Shown here piece by piece: positions 7,424 to 16,104 of a stretch of DNA of 64,000 nucleotides. Positions within the stretch are counted from its first letter, which is position 1, and each line of letters starts with the position of its first letter. The position numbers and the translations under genes were made by a program. This DNA comes from Luteimonas kalidii (GTDB taxonomy: Bacteria > Pseudomonadota > Gammaproteobacteria > Xanthomonadales > Xanthomonadaceae). Location: positions 140,281 through 204,280 of the forward strand of contig NZ_JARXRO010000016.1 of NCBI RefSeq assembly GCF_029887935.1, written 5' to 3'. Under the pieces are notes generated by a model. The model was not told where the DNA came from. It saw only the letters and a list, made by a program, of their open reading frames with translations, and did no database searches.

Positions 7424-8863
7424 ATGAAGTCGTTCCTCGCGGCCACGTTCGGCCTGCTGCTCGTCGCCTGCCAGCCCGCCCCGCCTGCCGCCACCGGCGA
7501 GACCGAATCGCCCGCACCGGCCACGCCGCCCGCGCTCGTCGACCCCGCCCATATCGACGGCGTGCTGCGCGAGGTGGTCGAACAGGACCGCGCCGTCGGC
7601 GTGTCCGCGCTGGTGTTCGAGCGCGGCCAGGAAGCCTATTTCGGCGCGTTCGGCATGGCCGACCGTGAGGCCGGACGCGCGATGGCGCGCGACACCCTGG
7701 CGCAGGTCTATTCGATGACCAAGCCGGTGACCGGCGTGGTGCTGATGACGCTGTACGACGAGGGCAGGTTCAAGCTCGATGATCCGCTGTCGACCTACCT
7801 GCCCGAATACGCCGACGTGCGCGTGCATGCCGGCGAAGACGCCTCCGGACAGCCGGTGCTCGAAGCGCCGCAGCGGCCGATCCTGGTGCGCGACATCCTG
7901 CGCCACACCGCTGGCTTCGCCGCCGCGTTCGAGGACGACGCGGCCGCGCGGCTGTATCGCGAGGCGGGCGTCGACTCGCGCGAGATCACGCTGGAGGAGA
8001 TGTCGCGGCGCCTGGCGCGCGTGCCGCTGGCCTACCAGCCCGGCACGCGCTGGCTGTACGGCATCTCGGTCGACGTGCAGGCGCGGCTGGCGGAAGTGCT
8101 GGCCGGCAAGCCGTTCGCGCAGCTGGTCCAGGAGCGCGTGCTCGATCCGCTGGGGATGAAGGAGACCGCGTACTTCGTGCCGCCGGAGCGGCGCGGCCGG
8201 ATGATGGCGGTGTACGAGCTCCGCGAAGCGGGCGGCTTCGACCGCCTCCCGGATTCGCCTGCGCTCGACAACGCCTATCGCGAATGGACCATGGCGCCGG
8301 GCGGCTACGGCCTGGTGTCGACGCTCGACGACTACATGCGCTTCGGCCGCATGCTGGCCAACGGCGGCGAGCTCGAAGGCACCCGGATCCTCGCCGCCGA
8401 CACGGTCGCCTTGATGGCCACCGACGACCTGCCCGACACCGTGGGCGACCGCTCCTGGCTGCCGGGCAAGGGCCAGGTGGGCTTCGGCATCGACTTCGCC
8501 GTGCGCCATTCGCCGCCTGCGCACCAGGGCGAGGCGTCCGGCGCGGTGGGCGAATTCTTCTGGGACGGCTATGCGAACACGCTGTTCTGGGTCGATCCCA
8601 GGCACGACATCGTCGCGGTGCTGTTCACCCAGTCGATCCCGCCCGGCGGTACCGACCTGCACAAGCGCTTCCGCGACGCGGTGTACCACCGCGATGCCGA
8701 GGCCTCGTCGGCCAACAAGCCGCCTGCGCCTCCCGATGCAGATGCAGATGCGGACCCGGAGGGCGCACAACCGGATGCGGATCAGGCAGCGGACGCAGCT
8801 GCGGACGCGGATGACGAAGCAGATGCAGCCGCAGATGCGGGCGAGGGCACGGGCGCGGACTGA
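7424..8863 (+). CDS. Lipoprotein serine hydrolase (beta-lactamase/class C family)
   Basis: 479 residues. A lipoprotein signal ends LLLVAC with Cys16, so the mature protein should be lipid-anchored. The catalytic SxxK is S97-M-T-K100 in AQVYSMTKPVTGVV, and the second motif Tyr is Y212 in RWLYGISVD. ILRHTAGF (159-165) and MAPGGYGLVSTLDDYMRF are further features of the class C beta-lactamase/esterase-type family (Pfam Beta-lactamase). It could be an esterase, a D-amino-acid peptidase or an aminohydrolase; true beta-lactamase activity is not implied. The last ~49 residues form an Asp/Ala tail with almost no basic residues, encoded by GATGC(A/G)-rich DNA (8738-8855). It appears monocistronic. Confidence 0.85.
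   Translation: MKSFLAATFGLLLVACQPAPPAATGETESPAPATPPALVDPAHIDGVLREVVEQDRAVGVSALVFERGQEAYFGAFGMADREAGRAMARDTLAQVYSMTKPVTGVVLMTLYDEGRFKLDDPLSTYLPEYADVRVHAGEDASGQPVLEAPQRPILVRDILRHTAGFAAAFEDDAAARLYREAGVDSREITLEEMSRRLARVPLAYQPGTRWLYGISVDVQARLAEVLAGKPFAQLVQERVLDPLGMKETAYFVPPERRGRMMAVYELREAGGFDRLPDSPALDNAYREWTMAPGGYGLVSTLDDYMRFGRMLANGGELEGTRILAADTVALMATDDLPDTVGDRSWLPGKGQVGFGIDFAVRHSPPAHQGEASGAVGEFFWDGYANTLFWVDPRHDIVAVLFTQSIPPGGTDLHKRFRDAVYHRDAEASSANKPPAPPDADADADPEGAQPDADQAADAAADADDEADAAADAGEGTGAD
8738..8855 (+). repeat. GATGC(A/G)-rich low-complexity repeat inside a CDS
   Basis: The stretch is built from repeated GATGCAGATGCGGAC-like units and encodes the Asp-Ala tail of the serine hydrolase. Such hexanucleotide-like repeats can expand or contract by replication slippage. 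Confidence 0.6.
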
Positions 8864-9011
8864 CGCGCACCGCGCGACCGGGGGGACCGACGGCGTGTTC
8901 GCGCCATGCTCCAGCCCGGTCTGCGCGGCCACGCGTGCGCACACAGCCCGTCGGCTCCAGCGACACCGCGCTCACGCGGCACGCGCGATCGTGACGCCTG
9001 CTCCCGACCGG

Positions 9012-9218
9012 ATGACGACGATGGCCAAGACCACCCGCGACGAGGTGCTGGTCGAACTGGACCGCATCGATACGGCGCTCGAGGATCCCGCGAGCGACCG
9101 GGCGAGCCTGCTGCGCGAGGCCAGCGATTGGCTGTCCGCGCGGAAGGACATCGAGGCCGCCGATGCACTGTATTTCCGCGAGCGGCTGCAGGCGATCCGG
9201 GAGCGGCACGTCGACTGA
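9012..9218 (+). CDS. Small hypothetical protein
   Basis: 68 residues beginning MTTMAKTTRDEVLVELDRID. The start may instead be the ATG at 9021; neither has a good ribosome site. The protein is highly charged and predicted to be two or three helices (DEVLVELDRIDTALEDP, RASLLREASDWLSARKDIEAADALYFRERLQAIRERHVD), with no signal peptide or membrane span. Its size and charge pattern resemble many small xanthomonad cytoplasmic proteins of unknown role. No operon partner is evident: 148 bp separate it from the gene before and the next gene is convergent. Confidence 0.55.
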   Translation: MTTMAKTTRDEVLVELDRIDTALEDPASDRASLLREASDWLSARKDIEAADALYFRERLQAIRERHVD

Positions 9219-9389
9219 GCCTCGCTGACCCCGCCTGTGGGTCGGCCAAAGGTGTCGTACCGGGTTGCCCGGGCGCCGCCCCCGCGATGCCGAGCGCCAC
9301 CGTGGTGCGGAGCGTGGCACGCAGATCGCGGCCGGCAGATCGCAGATTGCGGAGGATCGTGTGGCGGCGCCCTCTGCTGCCCCGCGTAG

Positions 9390-9414
9390 CCCGGATAAGC
9401 GAAGCGCATCCGGG
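9390..9414 (+). repeat. REP-like hairpin, copy 2
   Basis: CCCGGAT and ATCCGGG flank the loop AAGCGAAGCGC, preceded by GTAG (9386-9389). This GTAGCCCGGAT...ATCCGGG form is what I recall as a common intergenic REP-like sequence in xanthomonad genomes. It sits in the 272-bp convergent spacer 9219-9490, which holds nothing else recognisable. The copy at 2027-2051 has the same layout in the other orientation. Confidence 0.6.
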
Positions 9415-9490
9415 ACATTCGCAGCGAAACCTGAGTCGCATCGCCACGGGTCCAACGAGGCAGGACGCAGCCCCCGCCCTGCCTGGCGGA

Positions 9491-10297
9491 TCAGCGCGAA
9501 GCGCGCTTGCCGGCCCTGCTGCTGCGCGCCGTGCCGGACATGGTCGTCTTTGCCGTCTTGGCCGGGCGCTTGCGTGCGGCGGCCTTCTTCGAAGCGGCCT
9601 TCTTCGTGGCGCCCTTCGAAGCAGCCTTCTTCGCGGCGCCCTTCTTCGCCACGCCCGTCTTCGCCTTCGCCGGGGACTTGCGCACAGCGCGCTTGCCGGC
9701 GGCCGCACCCGTCGCACGTGTCGCGGTCTTGCGCGCACCCGCCTTCTTCGCCGGCGTGCTGCGCCTGCCGCCGGACGAGGGCGCCTTTCGGCTGCGCTTG
9801 CTGCGCAGGTCGACGATGCGGTTCTCGCCCATCACCTCCTCGTTGCCGGTGACGCGCGCGACCGCGAAGGTCAGCGCCTTGCCGATCCAGCTGCCGGGGC
9901 CGTCCCAGTACTCGATGGTGTCGACCGCCACCTCGATCAGCACGACGTTCGGATCGTCCTTGCCGTCAGGGAAGAACGCCTTCATCGCATCGTTCCAGAA
10001 GGTGTCGATCAACGCCTGGTCGCGCACCACACTCGCCTTGCCCGACACCGACAGGTAGGTATTCGCATCCTTCGAGGCGTAGGCGATGTTGACGTTGGGA
10101 TGCCGGCGGATCTCGCCGACCTTGGGCGTGTCGCGCTCGGTCAGGAACCACACCCGCTCGCCGTCGAAGGTGGCGCACTGGGTGGACAGTGGACGGCTGA
10201 CCAGGTGGCCACCCTTGCCGACGGTCGCCAGCATGGCGATGTCGATCTTCTTCATCAGCTTCGCGAGATGCTCGATTTCCTGCTTGGGTGTCGCCAT
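9491..10297 (-). CDS. Pyridoxamine-phosphate-oxidase-fold stress protein with histone H1-like tail
   Basis: 268 residues. The ATG at 10297 has GGAG upstream. Residues 1 to about 165 form a flavin-reductase-like split barrel of the PNPOx general stress protein type (IAMLATVGKGGHLVSRPL, RVWFLTERDTPKVGEIRRHP, YLSVSGKASVVRD). Proteins of this kind bind FMN, FAD or related cofactors and are linked to stress. Residues about 166-268 are a Lys/Arg/Ala/Thr tail with KKAASKGATKKAASKKAAARK-style repeats (AAKKA motifs), like bacterial histone H1-like or AlgP-type proteins, and probably bind nucleic acid. The codons for the tail are repetitive (CTTCTTCG units on the plus strand). The usual family length lacks this tail. 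Confidence 0.8.
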   Translation of the reverse strand: MATPKQEIEHLAKLMKKIDIAMLATVGKGGHLVSRPLSTQCATFDGERVWFLTERDTPKVGEIRRHPNVNIAYASKDANTYLSVSGKASVVRDQALIDTFWNDAMKAFFPDGKDDPNVVLIEVAVDTIEYWDGPGSWIGKALTFAVARVTGNEEVMGENRIVDLRSKRSRKAPSSGGRRSTPAKKAGARKTATRATGAAAGKRAVRKSPAKAKTGVAKKGAAKKAASKGATKKAASKKAAARKRPAKTAKTTMSGTARSSRAGKRASR

Positions 10298-10394
10298 GGG
10301 AGGCTCCGTGGGGCGGGGATGCCGCAGTGTGGCCACGGAGTGCGCGTGGGTGACGTGAAGGCGCGGACCGCCTTGTCCGCGATACGCTTCGCGC

Positions 10395-10799
10395 ATGAAC
10401 TGCGATGGACCCGATGCGTACCTGTTCCTCTACGGCACGCTGATGCGCGGCGAGTCCGCGCATGCGCGGTTCGCGCTGTCCACGCGCGCGTCCTTCATCG
10501 GCGAGGCCTGCGTTCCGGGGCGCCTGATCGAACTCGGTGGCTATCCCGGCCTGGTCGAAGGAGACGGCATGGTCGAGGGCGAGATTCACCGCCTCCTCGA
10601 TCCCACCCTGCTCGTCGAACTCGACCACTACGAGGAATGCGATCCCGACGCCGGCGCGGATGCCGGGTACGTGCGCGAGCGCATGACCGTGCCCGGATCC
10701 GGGCTCCGGGCCTGGGTGTACCGCTATCGCGGGCCGCTCGCATGCGGGCGCATGTTGCCGCAGTCGCGTTGGCGCGGCGCGCTCGCGGGTGCGCGCTGA
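10395..10799 (+). CDS. Gamma-glutamylcyclotransferase-like protein (AIG2/GGCT fold)
   Basis: 134 residues. The N-terminal LFLYGTLMRGESAHARF is the hallmark YGTLxxG loop that binds the gamma-glutamyl substrate, and the downstream ELGGYPGLVEGDGMVEGEIHRL includes the strand before the catalytic acid region. YEECDPDAGADAGYVRERMTV completes the barrel. The family converts gamma-glutamyl amino acids or amines to 5-oxoproline. No glutathione-pathway gene is adjacent, so the substrate is open. It is divergent from the PNPOx-fold protein, and the 97-bp gap between them should carry both promoters. Confidence 0.8.
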   Translation: MNCDGPDAYLFLYGTLMRGESAHARFALSTRASFIGEACVPGRLIELGGYPGLVEGDGMVEGEIHRLLDPTLLVELDHYEECDPDAGADAGYVRERMTVPGSGLRAWVYRYRGPLACGRMLPQSRWRGALAGAR

Positions 10800-10973
10800 T
10801 GCGCTGCGGCGGCCGCGGGACGGGAGAGGCGGTCATCGACGCATCCCGCCGGGGGAGTGCGCAGCATCGGCGAGGCGCGCTCCGCGGATTAACCACCGCG
10901 TCGTGAATTCTTCACGCGCGTCTTCCGTGCCGACGCTAGCGTGACCGGCAGTGCCCTGTCAGGAGGTCCGCGC

Positions 10974-11186
10974 ATGACCCAGATCCTGTATGCCCAGGAC
11001 GAGGCCGGCAATCGCCACAAGGTGATCCAGCGACTGGAGTCGCCCCAGGAAGGAGAGGAGCGGGCCGATCACGGCGCCACGCGCCTGGTCTATACGCTCG
11101 ACGACGGCAGTCCGGTGCGCCGGGTCGACAACGACACGTTCCAGATCGTCCGCACCGGCGCGTACATCTCCGCAATCAGCGACTGA
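10974..11186 (+). CDS. Small hypothetical protein
   Basis: 70 residues beginning MTQILYAQDEAGNRHKVIQR. A full AGGAGG at 10961-10966, seven bases before the ATG, makes this a well-supported gene and rules out the longer GTG form at 10941. No signal peptide, membrane span or Cys/His cluster is visible. The first half is polar, and the end (TRLVYTLDDGSPVRRVDNDTFQIV) looks like a small beta-meander. I do not recognise the family. It is convergent with the cysB-type gene, 36 bp apart. Confidence 0.65.
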   Translation: MTQILYAQDEAGNRHKVIQRLESPQEGEERADHGATRLVYTLDDGSPVRRVDNDTFQIVRTGAYISAISD

Positions 11187-11222
11187 GGTGCGCCCGCGTC
11201 GGCGCTTACGCCGCCGCTGCGG

Positions 11223-12206
11223 TCAGAGCGAGATCGACTGGCTGAGCGCCTGCCACGAGGGCGGTGCCGGCCAGTCTGCTTCCTGGTTGCCTTCCAGCAC
11301 GCGGCGCAGGTCGCGCCGGTCGAGTTGCGGTGCCACCCCGTGCAGCAGCGCGAGCGCGTATTCGCGCAGCACCCGCCCGCGCGGCACCACCGCCCAGGTG
11401 ATGCAGTCGGGAATCTGCGCCGGTGCCGGCAGGATGCGCAGGTCCTCGTCCTCGCGCGGCCCGACCGCCATCTCCGCCAGCAGGCCCGCGCCGAGGCCGG
11501 CGCGGACATAGGTCTTGATCAGGTTCGCGTCGCGCGCGGTCATCGCGATCTGCGGTTCCACGCCCGCAGCCGTGAACGCGCGGCGCATCGACGAGTCGGC
11601 ACGGGTCGAGGATTCGTAGCTGATCAGCGGGTGGCGCGCGAGTTCGGCCAGGGTCGGCGCGCGCTGCAGCGCGGCCAGCGGATGCGTCGCCGGCACCAGC
11701 AGCACGCGGCGCCAGCCGTACAGCGGCACCGCCAGCCCGCCCGACGGCGTGCCGCCGGCGGTGCTGATCAGCGCCAGGTCTGCGCCGTCGTGCAGCAGCT
11801 GAAGCACCTCGGCGTCGCTGGCCGCCTGCAGGTCCACGTCCACGCGCGGGAACTCGCGCCGGATCGCCGCGATCACCGGCGGCAGCACGTAGCGTGCCTG
11901 GGTGTGGGTGGTGGCCAGCAGCAGTCGGCCACTGTATTCGCCGCGCTCGTTGGCGGCGTAGCTGCGGATGTTCGCGGCCTCGGCCAGGATCCGCCTGGCG
12001 TGTTCGATCACGCGCTCGCCGGCCGGGGCGATGCCCTCGAGGCTCCGGCCCTTGCGCACGAACAGCTGGAAGCCGAGCTCGTCCTCGAGCTGCTTGAGCT
12101 GCTTGGACAGGCCCGGCTGGGTGGCGTGCACGCGCTCGGCCGCGAGCGTGATGTTGAGCCCGGAGTCGGCGATCGCGACGAGATAGCGCAGCTGGGTCAG
12201 GGTCAT
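11223..12206 (-). CDS. cysB: CysB-type LysR family transcriptional regulator
   Basis: 327 residues, close to the 324 of E. coli CysB. The N-terminal winged helix-turn-helix reads MTLTQLRYLVAIADSGLNIT then AAERVHATQPGLSKQLKQLE, matching CysB (LRYIVEV..LNVS...TSQPGISKQVRMLEDELG). The C-terminal effector domain follows (LLLATTHTQARYVLPPVI, and DANLIKTYVRAGLGAGLLAEMA), the segment that in CysB binds N-acetylserine or sulfate. I take ATG 12206; a GTG five codons upstream would also fit. It is divergent from cysG and faces a perfect inverted repeat, so it likely controls the sulfur genes at 12426-19439 and itself. Confidence 0.9.
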   Translation of the reverse strand: MTLTQLRYLVAIADSGLNITLAAERVHATQPGLSKQLKQLEDELGFQLFVRKGRSLEGIAPAGERVIEHARRILAEAANIRSYAANERGEYSGRLLLATTHTQARYVLPPVIAAIRREFPRVDVDLQAASDAEVLQLLHDGADLALISTAGGTPSGGLAVPLYGWRRVLLVPATHPLAALQRAPTLAELARHPLISYESSTRADSSMRRAFTAAGVEPQIAMTARDANLIKTYVRAGLGAGLLAEMAVGPREDEDLRILPAPAQIPDCITWAVVPRGRVLREYALALLHGVAPQLDRRDLRRVLEGNQEADWPAPPSWQALSQSISL

Positions 12207-12252
12207 GCGGGAGCGGTCCACGCGGCATCGGTATCAGCCGCAACTTCATCCT

Positions 12253-12274
12253 TCCATCATGATTGAAAGATGGA
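12253..12274. promoter_or_regulatory. Short inverted repeat near cysB (possible operator)
   Basis: TCCATC (12253-12258) and GATGGA (12269-12274) flank a 10-base A+T-rich core, unusual in this G+C-rich DNA. The spacing is reminiscent of LysR-type half sites. It lies 47 bp upstream of the cysB start, suggesting autoregulation. Confidence 0.35.
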
Positions 12275-12325
12275 TTTTGGGAGCATAGCCGCGGCCGCGC
12301 TACCTGTCCACGCGGCGCAGCGCGC

Positions 12326-12350
12326 CGCTTATGCCGTTGCGGCATAAGCG
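12326..12350. promoter_or_regulatory. Perfect 25-bp inverted repeat in the cysB/cysG divergent promoter
   Basis: Arms CGCTTATGCCG (12326-12336) and CGGCATAAGCG (12340-12350) are exact complements around a TTG spacer. It lies 76 bp before cysG between the divergent regulator and the sulfur operon. A binding site for the CysB-type protein is the simplest reading; a hairpin in the cysG leader RNA is the alternative. Confidence 0.5.
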
Positions 12351-12425
12351 AAGCACAGGTCGCCATTTCCACCGGCGCCCCCGCAATCGCTAGCGTCGCG
12401 TCCTCAGACCCGCCACTGCGTCCCG

Positions 12426-13931
12426 ATGCCAGAGCCGTCCGCCAGCACCCGCCTGTTCCCGCTCTTCGCCGACCTGCGCGGACGCACGGTGCTGGTCGTG
12501 GGCGGCGGCGCGGTGGCGGCACGCAAGGTCGAGGCGCTGATGGGCACCGGGGCGCGGATCGTGGTCGGCGCGCCGGCGCTGGCGGCGCCGCTCGAGGCGC
12601 TGGCCACGGACGGGCACATCGAACATCGCGCGGGCCGGTTCGCGCCGGAGTGGCTCGACACGGCCTGGCTGGCGATCGCGGCCACCGACGCGCCCGAGGT
12701 GAACCGGGCCGTGGCCGAGGCCGGCGACGCGCGCCGGGTATGGGTGAACGTGGTCGACGACGTCGAACTGGCACGCGTGCAGTTGCCGGCGCGGGTCGAG
12801 CGCGGCCCGCTGCAGATCGCGATCTCAAGCGGTGGCGGCGCGCCGATGCTGGCGCGCTTGGTGCGCGAGGAACTGGAGACCCGGTTCGACGAGTCCTTCG
12901 GCGCGCTGGCCGAGCTGCTGGCGCGCAACCGCGACCGCTTCCGCCTGCGCTGGCCGGACCCGGTCGCGCGTCGACGCGTGTTCGAACGGCTGCTGGCCGG
13001 CCCGCTGCAGTCGCTGCTGCGCCGACGGCGGCATATCGAAGCCGGACGGCTGCTGGACGGCGTGCTGTCGTCCGGTGCCGGGCCGACGGACGCGCCTGCA
13101 TCCGTGCCCCGGGCTGCGTCGCCCGCCGGTGGGGCCACGTCCCCCATCGGGGGCGGGCACGTCGCCCTGGTCGGCGCCGGCCCCGGCGACGCCGGCCTGC
13201 TCACGCTGCGCGCGCTGCGGCTGCTCAACGAGGCCGACGTGATCCTGCACGATCGCCTGGTCGGCCCCGACGTGCTGCAGCTCGCCCGCCGCGACGCCGA
13301 GCGCATCGAGGTCGGCAAGCGCGGAGGTGGGCAGGCCACGCCGCAGGCCGACATCAACGCCCTGCTGGTGGAGCACGCCGCCGCCGGCCGTCGCGTGGTG
13401 CGCCTGAAGGGTGGCGACCCGTTCGTGTTCGGACGCGGCGGCGAGGAACTCGAGGCGCTGCGCGCGGCCGGCATCGATTACGAGGTGGTGCCCGGCATCA
13501 CCGCGGCCGCGGCCTGCGCCGCGTACGCCGGGATCCCGCTGACCCATCGCGACCACGCCCAGTCGGTGCGCCTGGTCACCGCGCACGGGAAAGGCTCGCT
13601 CGACACCCTCGACTGGCCCGCGCTGGCGCAGGAGCGGCAGACGCTGGCGTTCTACATGGGCGTGGCGCGGCTGGACGTGCTGCAGGCGCAACTGCTGGCC
13701 CACGGCCGCGCGCCCGACACCCCGTTCGCGATCGTCGAGAACGGCACGCGGCCGGAGCAGCGGGTGGTGACCGGCCGGCTAACCGATTTGTCACATCTGG
13801 CGCAGCGGCACGCCGTACAGTCGCCGGCGCTGCTGATCGTCGGCGAAGTCGCCGCGCTGGCCGGCGCCCTGCACTGGTTCGGCGACGCCCCGCTCGGCGC
13901 GGACGACCTGCCGCTCGCGGACGCCGCCTGA
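12426..13931 (+). CDS. cysG: Siroheme synthase (bifunctional/trifunctional)
   Basis: 501 residues. The N-terminal part (1 to about 205) is the precorrin-2 dehydrogenase/sirohydrochlorin ferrochelatase, with the NAD-binding loop [16 protein letters not shown] (23-38) and [12 protein letters not shown] (133-144). The C-terminal part (about 245-490) is uroporphyrinogen III methyltransferase with [19 protein letters not shown] and [15 protein letters not shown]. Together they make siroheme, the cofactor of sulfite and nitrite reductases, from uroporphyrinogen III. It is longer than E. coli CysG (457), partly because of an Ala/Gly/Pro linker at about 212-244. It heads a run of sulfur genes and is divergent from cysB; no sulfite reductase gene is in the window. 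Confidence 0.95.
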   Translation: MPEPSASTRLFPLFADLRGRTVLVVGGGAVAARKVEALMGTGARIVVGAPALAAPLEALATDGHIEHRAGRFAPEWLDTAWLAIAATDAPEVNRAVAEAGDARRVWVNVVDDVELARVQLPARVERGPLQIAISSGGGAPMLARLVREELETRFDESFGALAELLARNRDRFRLRWPDPVARRRVFERLLAGPLQSLLRRRRHIEAGRLLDGVLSSGAGPTDAPASVPRAASPAGGATSPIGGGHVALVGAGPGDAGLLTLRALRLLNEADVILHDRLVGPDVLQLARRDAERIEVGKRGGGQATPQADINALLVEHAAAGRRVVRLKGGDPFVFGRGGEELEALRAAGIDYEVVPGITAAAACAAYAGIPLTHRDHAQSVRLVTAHGKGSLDTLDWPALAQERQTLAFYMGVARLDVLQAQLLAHGRAPDTPFAIVENGTRPEQRVVTGRLTDLSHLAQRHAVQSPALLIVGEVAALAGALHWFGDAPLGADDLPLADAA

Positions 13932-13961
13932 CCCCCCTTTCCAGACCCCGAGGCATCGACC

Positions 13962-14939
13962 ATGGCCCTCTACGACAGCATCCTCGACACCATCGGCAAC
14001 ACCCCGACGGTCAAGCTGCACCGCCTCGCCCCGGGCCACGCCACCGTGTACGTCAAGGTGGAGGCGTTCAATCCCGGCGGCTCGGTCAAGGACCGCCTGG
14101 CGCTGGCGATCGTGCTCGACGCCGAGAAGCGCGGCGCGCTCAAGCCCGGCGACACCATCGTCGAGGCCACCAGCGGCAACACCGGCGTGGCGCTTGCGCA
14201 GGTCGCCGCGGCGCGCGGTTACCGGTTCGTCGCGGTGATGGTGGAGACGTTCTCGATCGAACGGCGCAAGCTGATGCGCGCCTATGGCGCCAAGGTGATC
14301 CTCACCCCGGCCGCCGAGCGCGGCAGCGGCATGGTGAAGAAGGCGAAGGAGCTCGCCGAGCGGCACGGCTGGTTCCTGGCCTCGCAGTTCGCCAACCCGG
14401 CCAACCCGGCCTACCACCGGCAGACCACGGCGGCCGAGATCCTGCGCGATTTCGCCGGCCGGCGACTGGACTACTTCGTCAGCGGCTGGGGCACCGGCGG
14501 CACGCTCACCGGCGTGGGCGAGGTACTCAAGGTGGCGCGCCCGGAGACGAAGATCATCGCCACCGAGCCGGCCGGCGCCTCGCTGCTCGGCGGCAAGGAA
14601 TGGGCGCCGCACAAGGTCCAGGGCTGGACTCCCGACTTCCTGCCCGAGGTGCTCAACCGCACCGTGCACGACGAGCTGGTGCTGGTGAGCGACGACGAGT
14701 CGATCGAGACCGCGCGCCGGCTGGCCGCCGAGGAAGGCGTGTTCGCCGGCATCTCCGCCGGCGGCACCCTGGCCGCGGCGCTGAAGGTCGCCGCGCAGGC
14801 GCCGGAGGGCTCGGTGCTGCTGGCCATGCTGCCCGACACCGGCGAGCGCTACTTCTCCACGCCGCTGTTCTCCCACCTGCTGGAAGGGTCGGACGACGAG
14901 TGGCTGGCCGGAATCGAGGGCGCGCGCGACGCGGCCTGA
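13962..14939 (+). CDS. cysK: Cysteine synthase A
   Basis: 325 residues, PLP-dependent O-acetylserine sulfhydrylase making cysteine from O-acetylserine and sulfide in the cytoplasm. The PLP lysine is K43 in [12 protein letters not shown], the substrate loop is [16 protein letters not shown], and the phosphate-binding glycine loop is [30 protein letters not shown] near the end is the usual GISxG motif. The gene follows cysG by 30 bp and is probably co-transcribed. Cysteine synthases and cystathionine beta-synthases share this fold; the short length and context favour CysK over CBS. Confidence 0.95.
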   Translation: MALYDSILDTIGNTPTVKLHRLAPGHATVYVKVEAFNPGGSVKDRLALAIVLDAEKRGALKPGDTIVEATSGNTGVALAQVAAARGYRFVAVMVETFSIERRKLMRAYGAKVILTPAAERGSGMVKKAKELAERHGWFLASQFANPANPAYHRQTTAAEILRDFAGRRLDYFVSGWGTGGTLTGVGEVLKVARPETKIIATEPAGASLLGGKEWAPHKVQGWTPDFLPEVLNRTVHDELVLVSDDESIETARRLAAEEGVFAGISAGGTLAAALKVAAQAPEGSVLLAMLPDTGERYFSTPLFSHLLEGSDDEWLAGIEGARDAA

Positions 14940-15084
14940 GGGGCCGCGCCCCTTTCCCATCCGGACACGCCCGGCGGCCGTGCGGCTGCCGTCACGCCCG
15001 TTGCCGCAGCATCGGCGGCCGTCGCCCCGCCCGTGGCGACGGCGACCGGTCCGGTCCGCCACCCCTCCTGCCCCGGGTCTTCCC

Positions 15085-16104
15085 ATGCGCCGACTCGCCA
15101 TCCATGTGTCCGGTGTCCTGCTCGCCGTCATCGCCTGCGTCCTGCCGCCGGTCGCGGCCGCGCGCGAGATCGAACTGCTCAACGTCTCCTACGACCCCAC
15201 GCGCGAGATGTACGCCGAGGTCAACACGGCCTTCGCCCGCCAGTGGAAGGCCCGGACCGGCGACGACGTCACCATCCGCATGTCCCATGGCGGTTCGGGC
15301 AAGCAGGCGCGTTCGGTGATCGACGGCCTGCCCGCCGACGTGGTCACCCTGGCCCTGTCCGGTGACATCGACGCGATTGCCGCGCACACGCGGCTGCTGG
15401 CGAAGGACTGGCAGGCTCGGCTGCCCAACAACAGCTCGCCCTACACCTCGACCATCGTGTTCCTGGTGCGCAAGGGCAACCCGAAGCAGATCCGCGACTG
15501 GGGCGATCTCGCCAGGCCCGGCCTCGGCGTGATCACGCCCAACCCGAAGACCTCGGGCGGCGCGCGCTGGAACTACCTCGCCGCCTGGGCGTGGGCTTCG
15601 CGCGAGTACCGCAAGGGTCCGCTGGTGGTGGACTACCTGGGCAAGGTGTTCCGCAACGTCCCGGTGCTCGATACCGGCGCGCGCGGATCGACCACCACCT
15701 TCGTCGAGCGGGGGATCGGCGACGTGCTGCTGGCATGGGAGAACGAGGCGTTGCTGACCCTGGCGGACCCGGCCGTGCGCGACAGGTTCGAGATCGTCTA
15801 CCCGAGCCTGAGCATCAAGGCCGAGCCGCCGGTGGCGGTGGTGGACGGCAACCTCGCCAGGAAGGGCACGCAGAAGGTGGCCGAGGCCTACCTGCAGTAC
15901 CTGTACACGCCCGAAGGCCAGCGCCTGGCGGCGAAACACCACTACCGCCCGTCGCGGCCGGAGTCCGTGCCGGCAACGGCCATCGCCCACTTCAGGCCTC
16001 TGCCGATGGTCACCATCGACGACGCGTTCGGGGGCTGGGCCAGGGCGCAGCAGCTGCACTTCGCCGACGGCGGCTTCTTCGACCAGATCTACCAGCCCCG
16101 GTGA
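15085..16104 (+). CDS. sbp: Sulfate ABC transporter substrate-binding protein
   Basis: 339 residues with a signal peptide at about 1-26 ([20 protein letters not shown]), so periplasmic. The mature N-terminus [18 protein letters not shown] and the following [17 protein letters not shown] are the well-known Sbp/CysP pattern; the serines and backbone amides of HGGSG bind the dehydrated sulfate or thiosulfate oxyanion. Later [36 protein letters not shown] and [14 protein letters not shown] also match. The protein delivers its ligand to CysT/CysW. It lies 145 bp after cysK; whether it prefers sulfate (Sbp) or thiosulfate (CysP) cannot be told by eye. Confidence 0.93.
   Translation: MRRLAIHVSGVLLAVIACVLPPVAAAREIELLNVSYDPTREMYAEVNTAFARQWKARTGDDVTIRMSHGGSGKQARSVIDGLPADVVTLALSGDIDAIAAHTRLLAKDWQARLPNNSSPYTSTIVFLVRKGNPKQIRDWGDLARPGLGVITPNPKTSGGARWNYLAAWAWASREYRKGPLVVDYLGKVFRNVPVLDTGARGSTTTFVERGIGDVLLAWENEALLTLADPAVRDRFEIVYPSLSIKAEPPVAVVDGNLARKGTQKVAEAYLQYLYTPEGQRLAAKHHYRPSRPESVPATAIAHFRPLPMVTIDDAFGGWARAQQLHFADGGFFDQIYQPR

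Noticed and set aside
7424..8863. True class C beta-lactamase
   Set aside because: The SxxK and Tyr motifs are shared by many esterases and peptidases; the lipid anchor and acidic tail do not fit AmpC, and the AmpE-like gene is far away.
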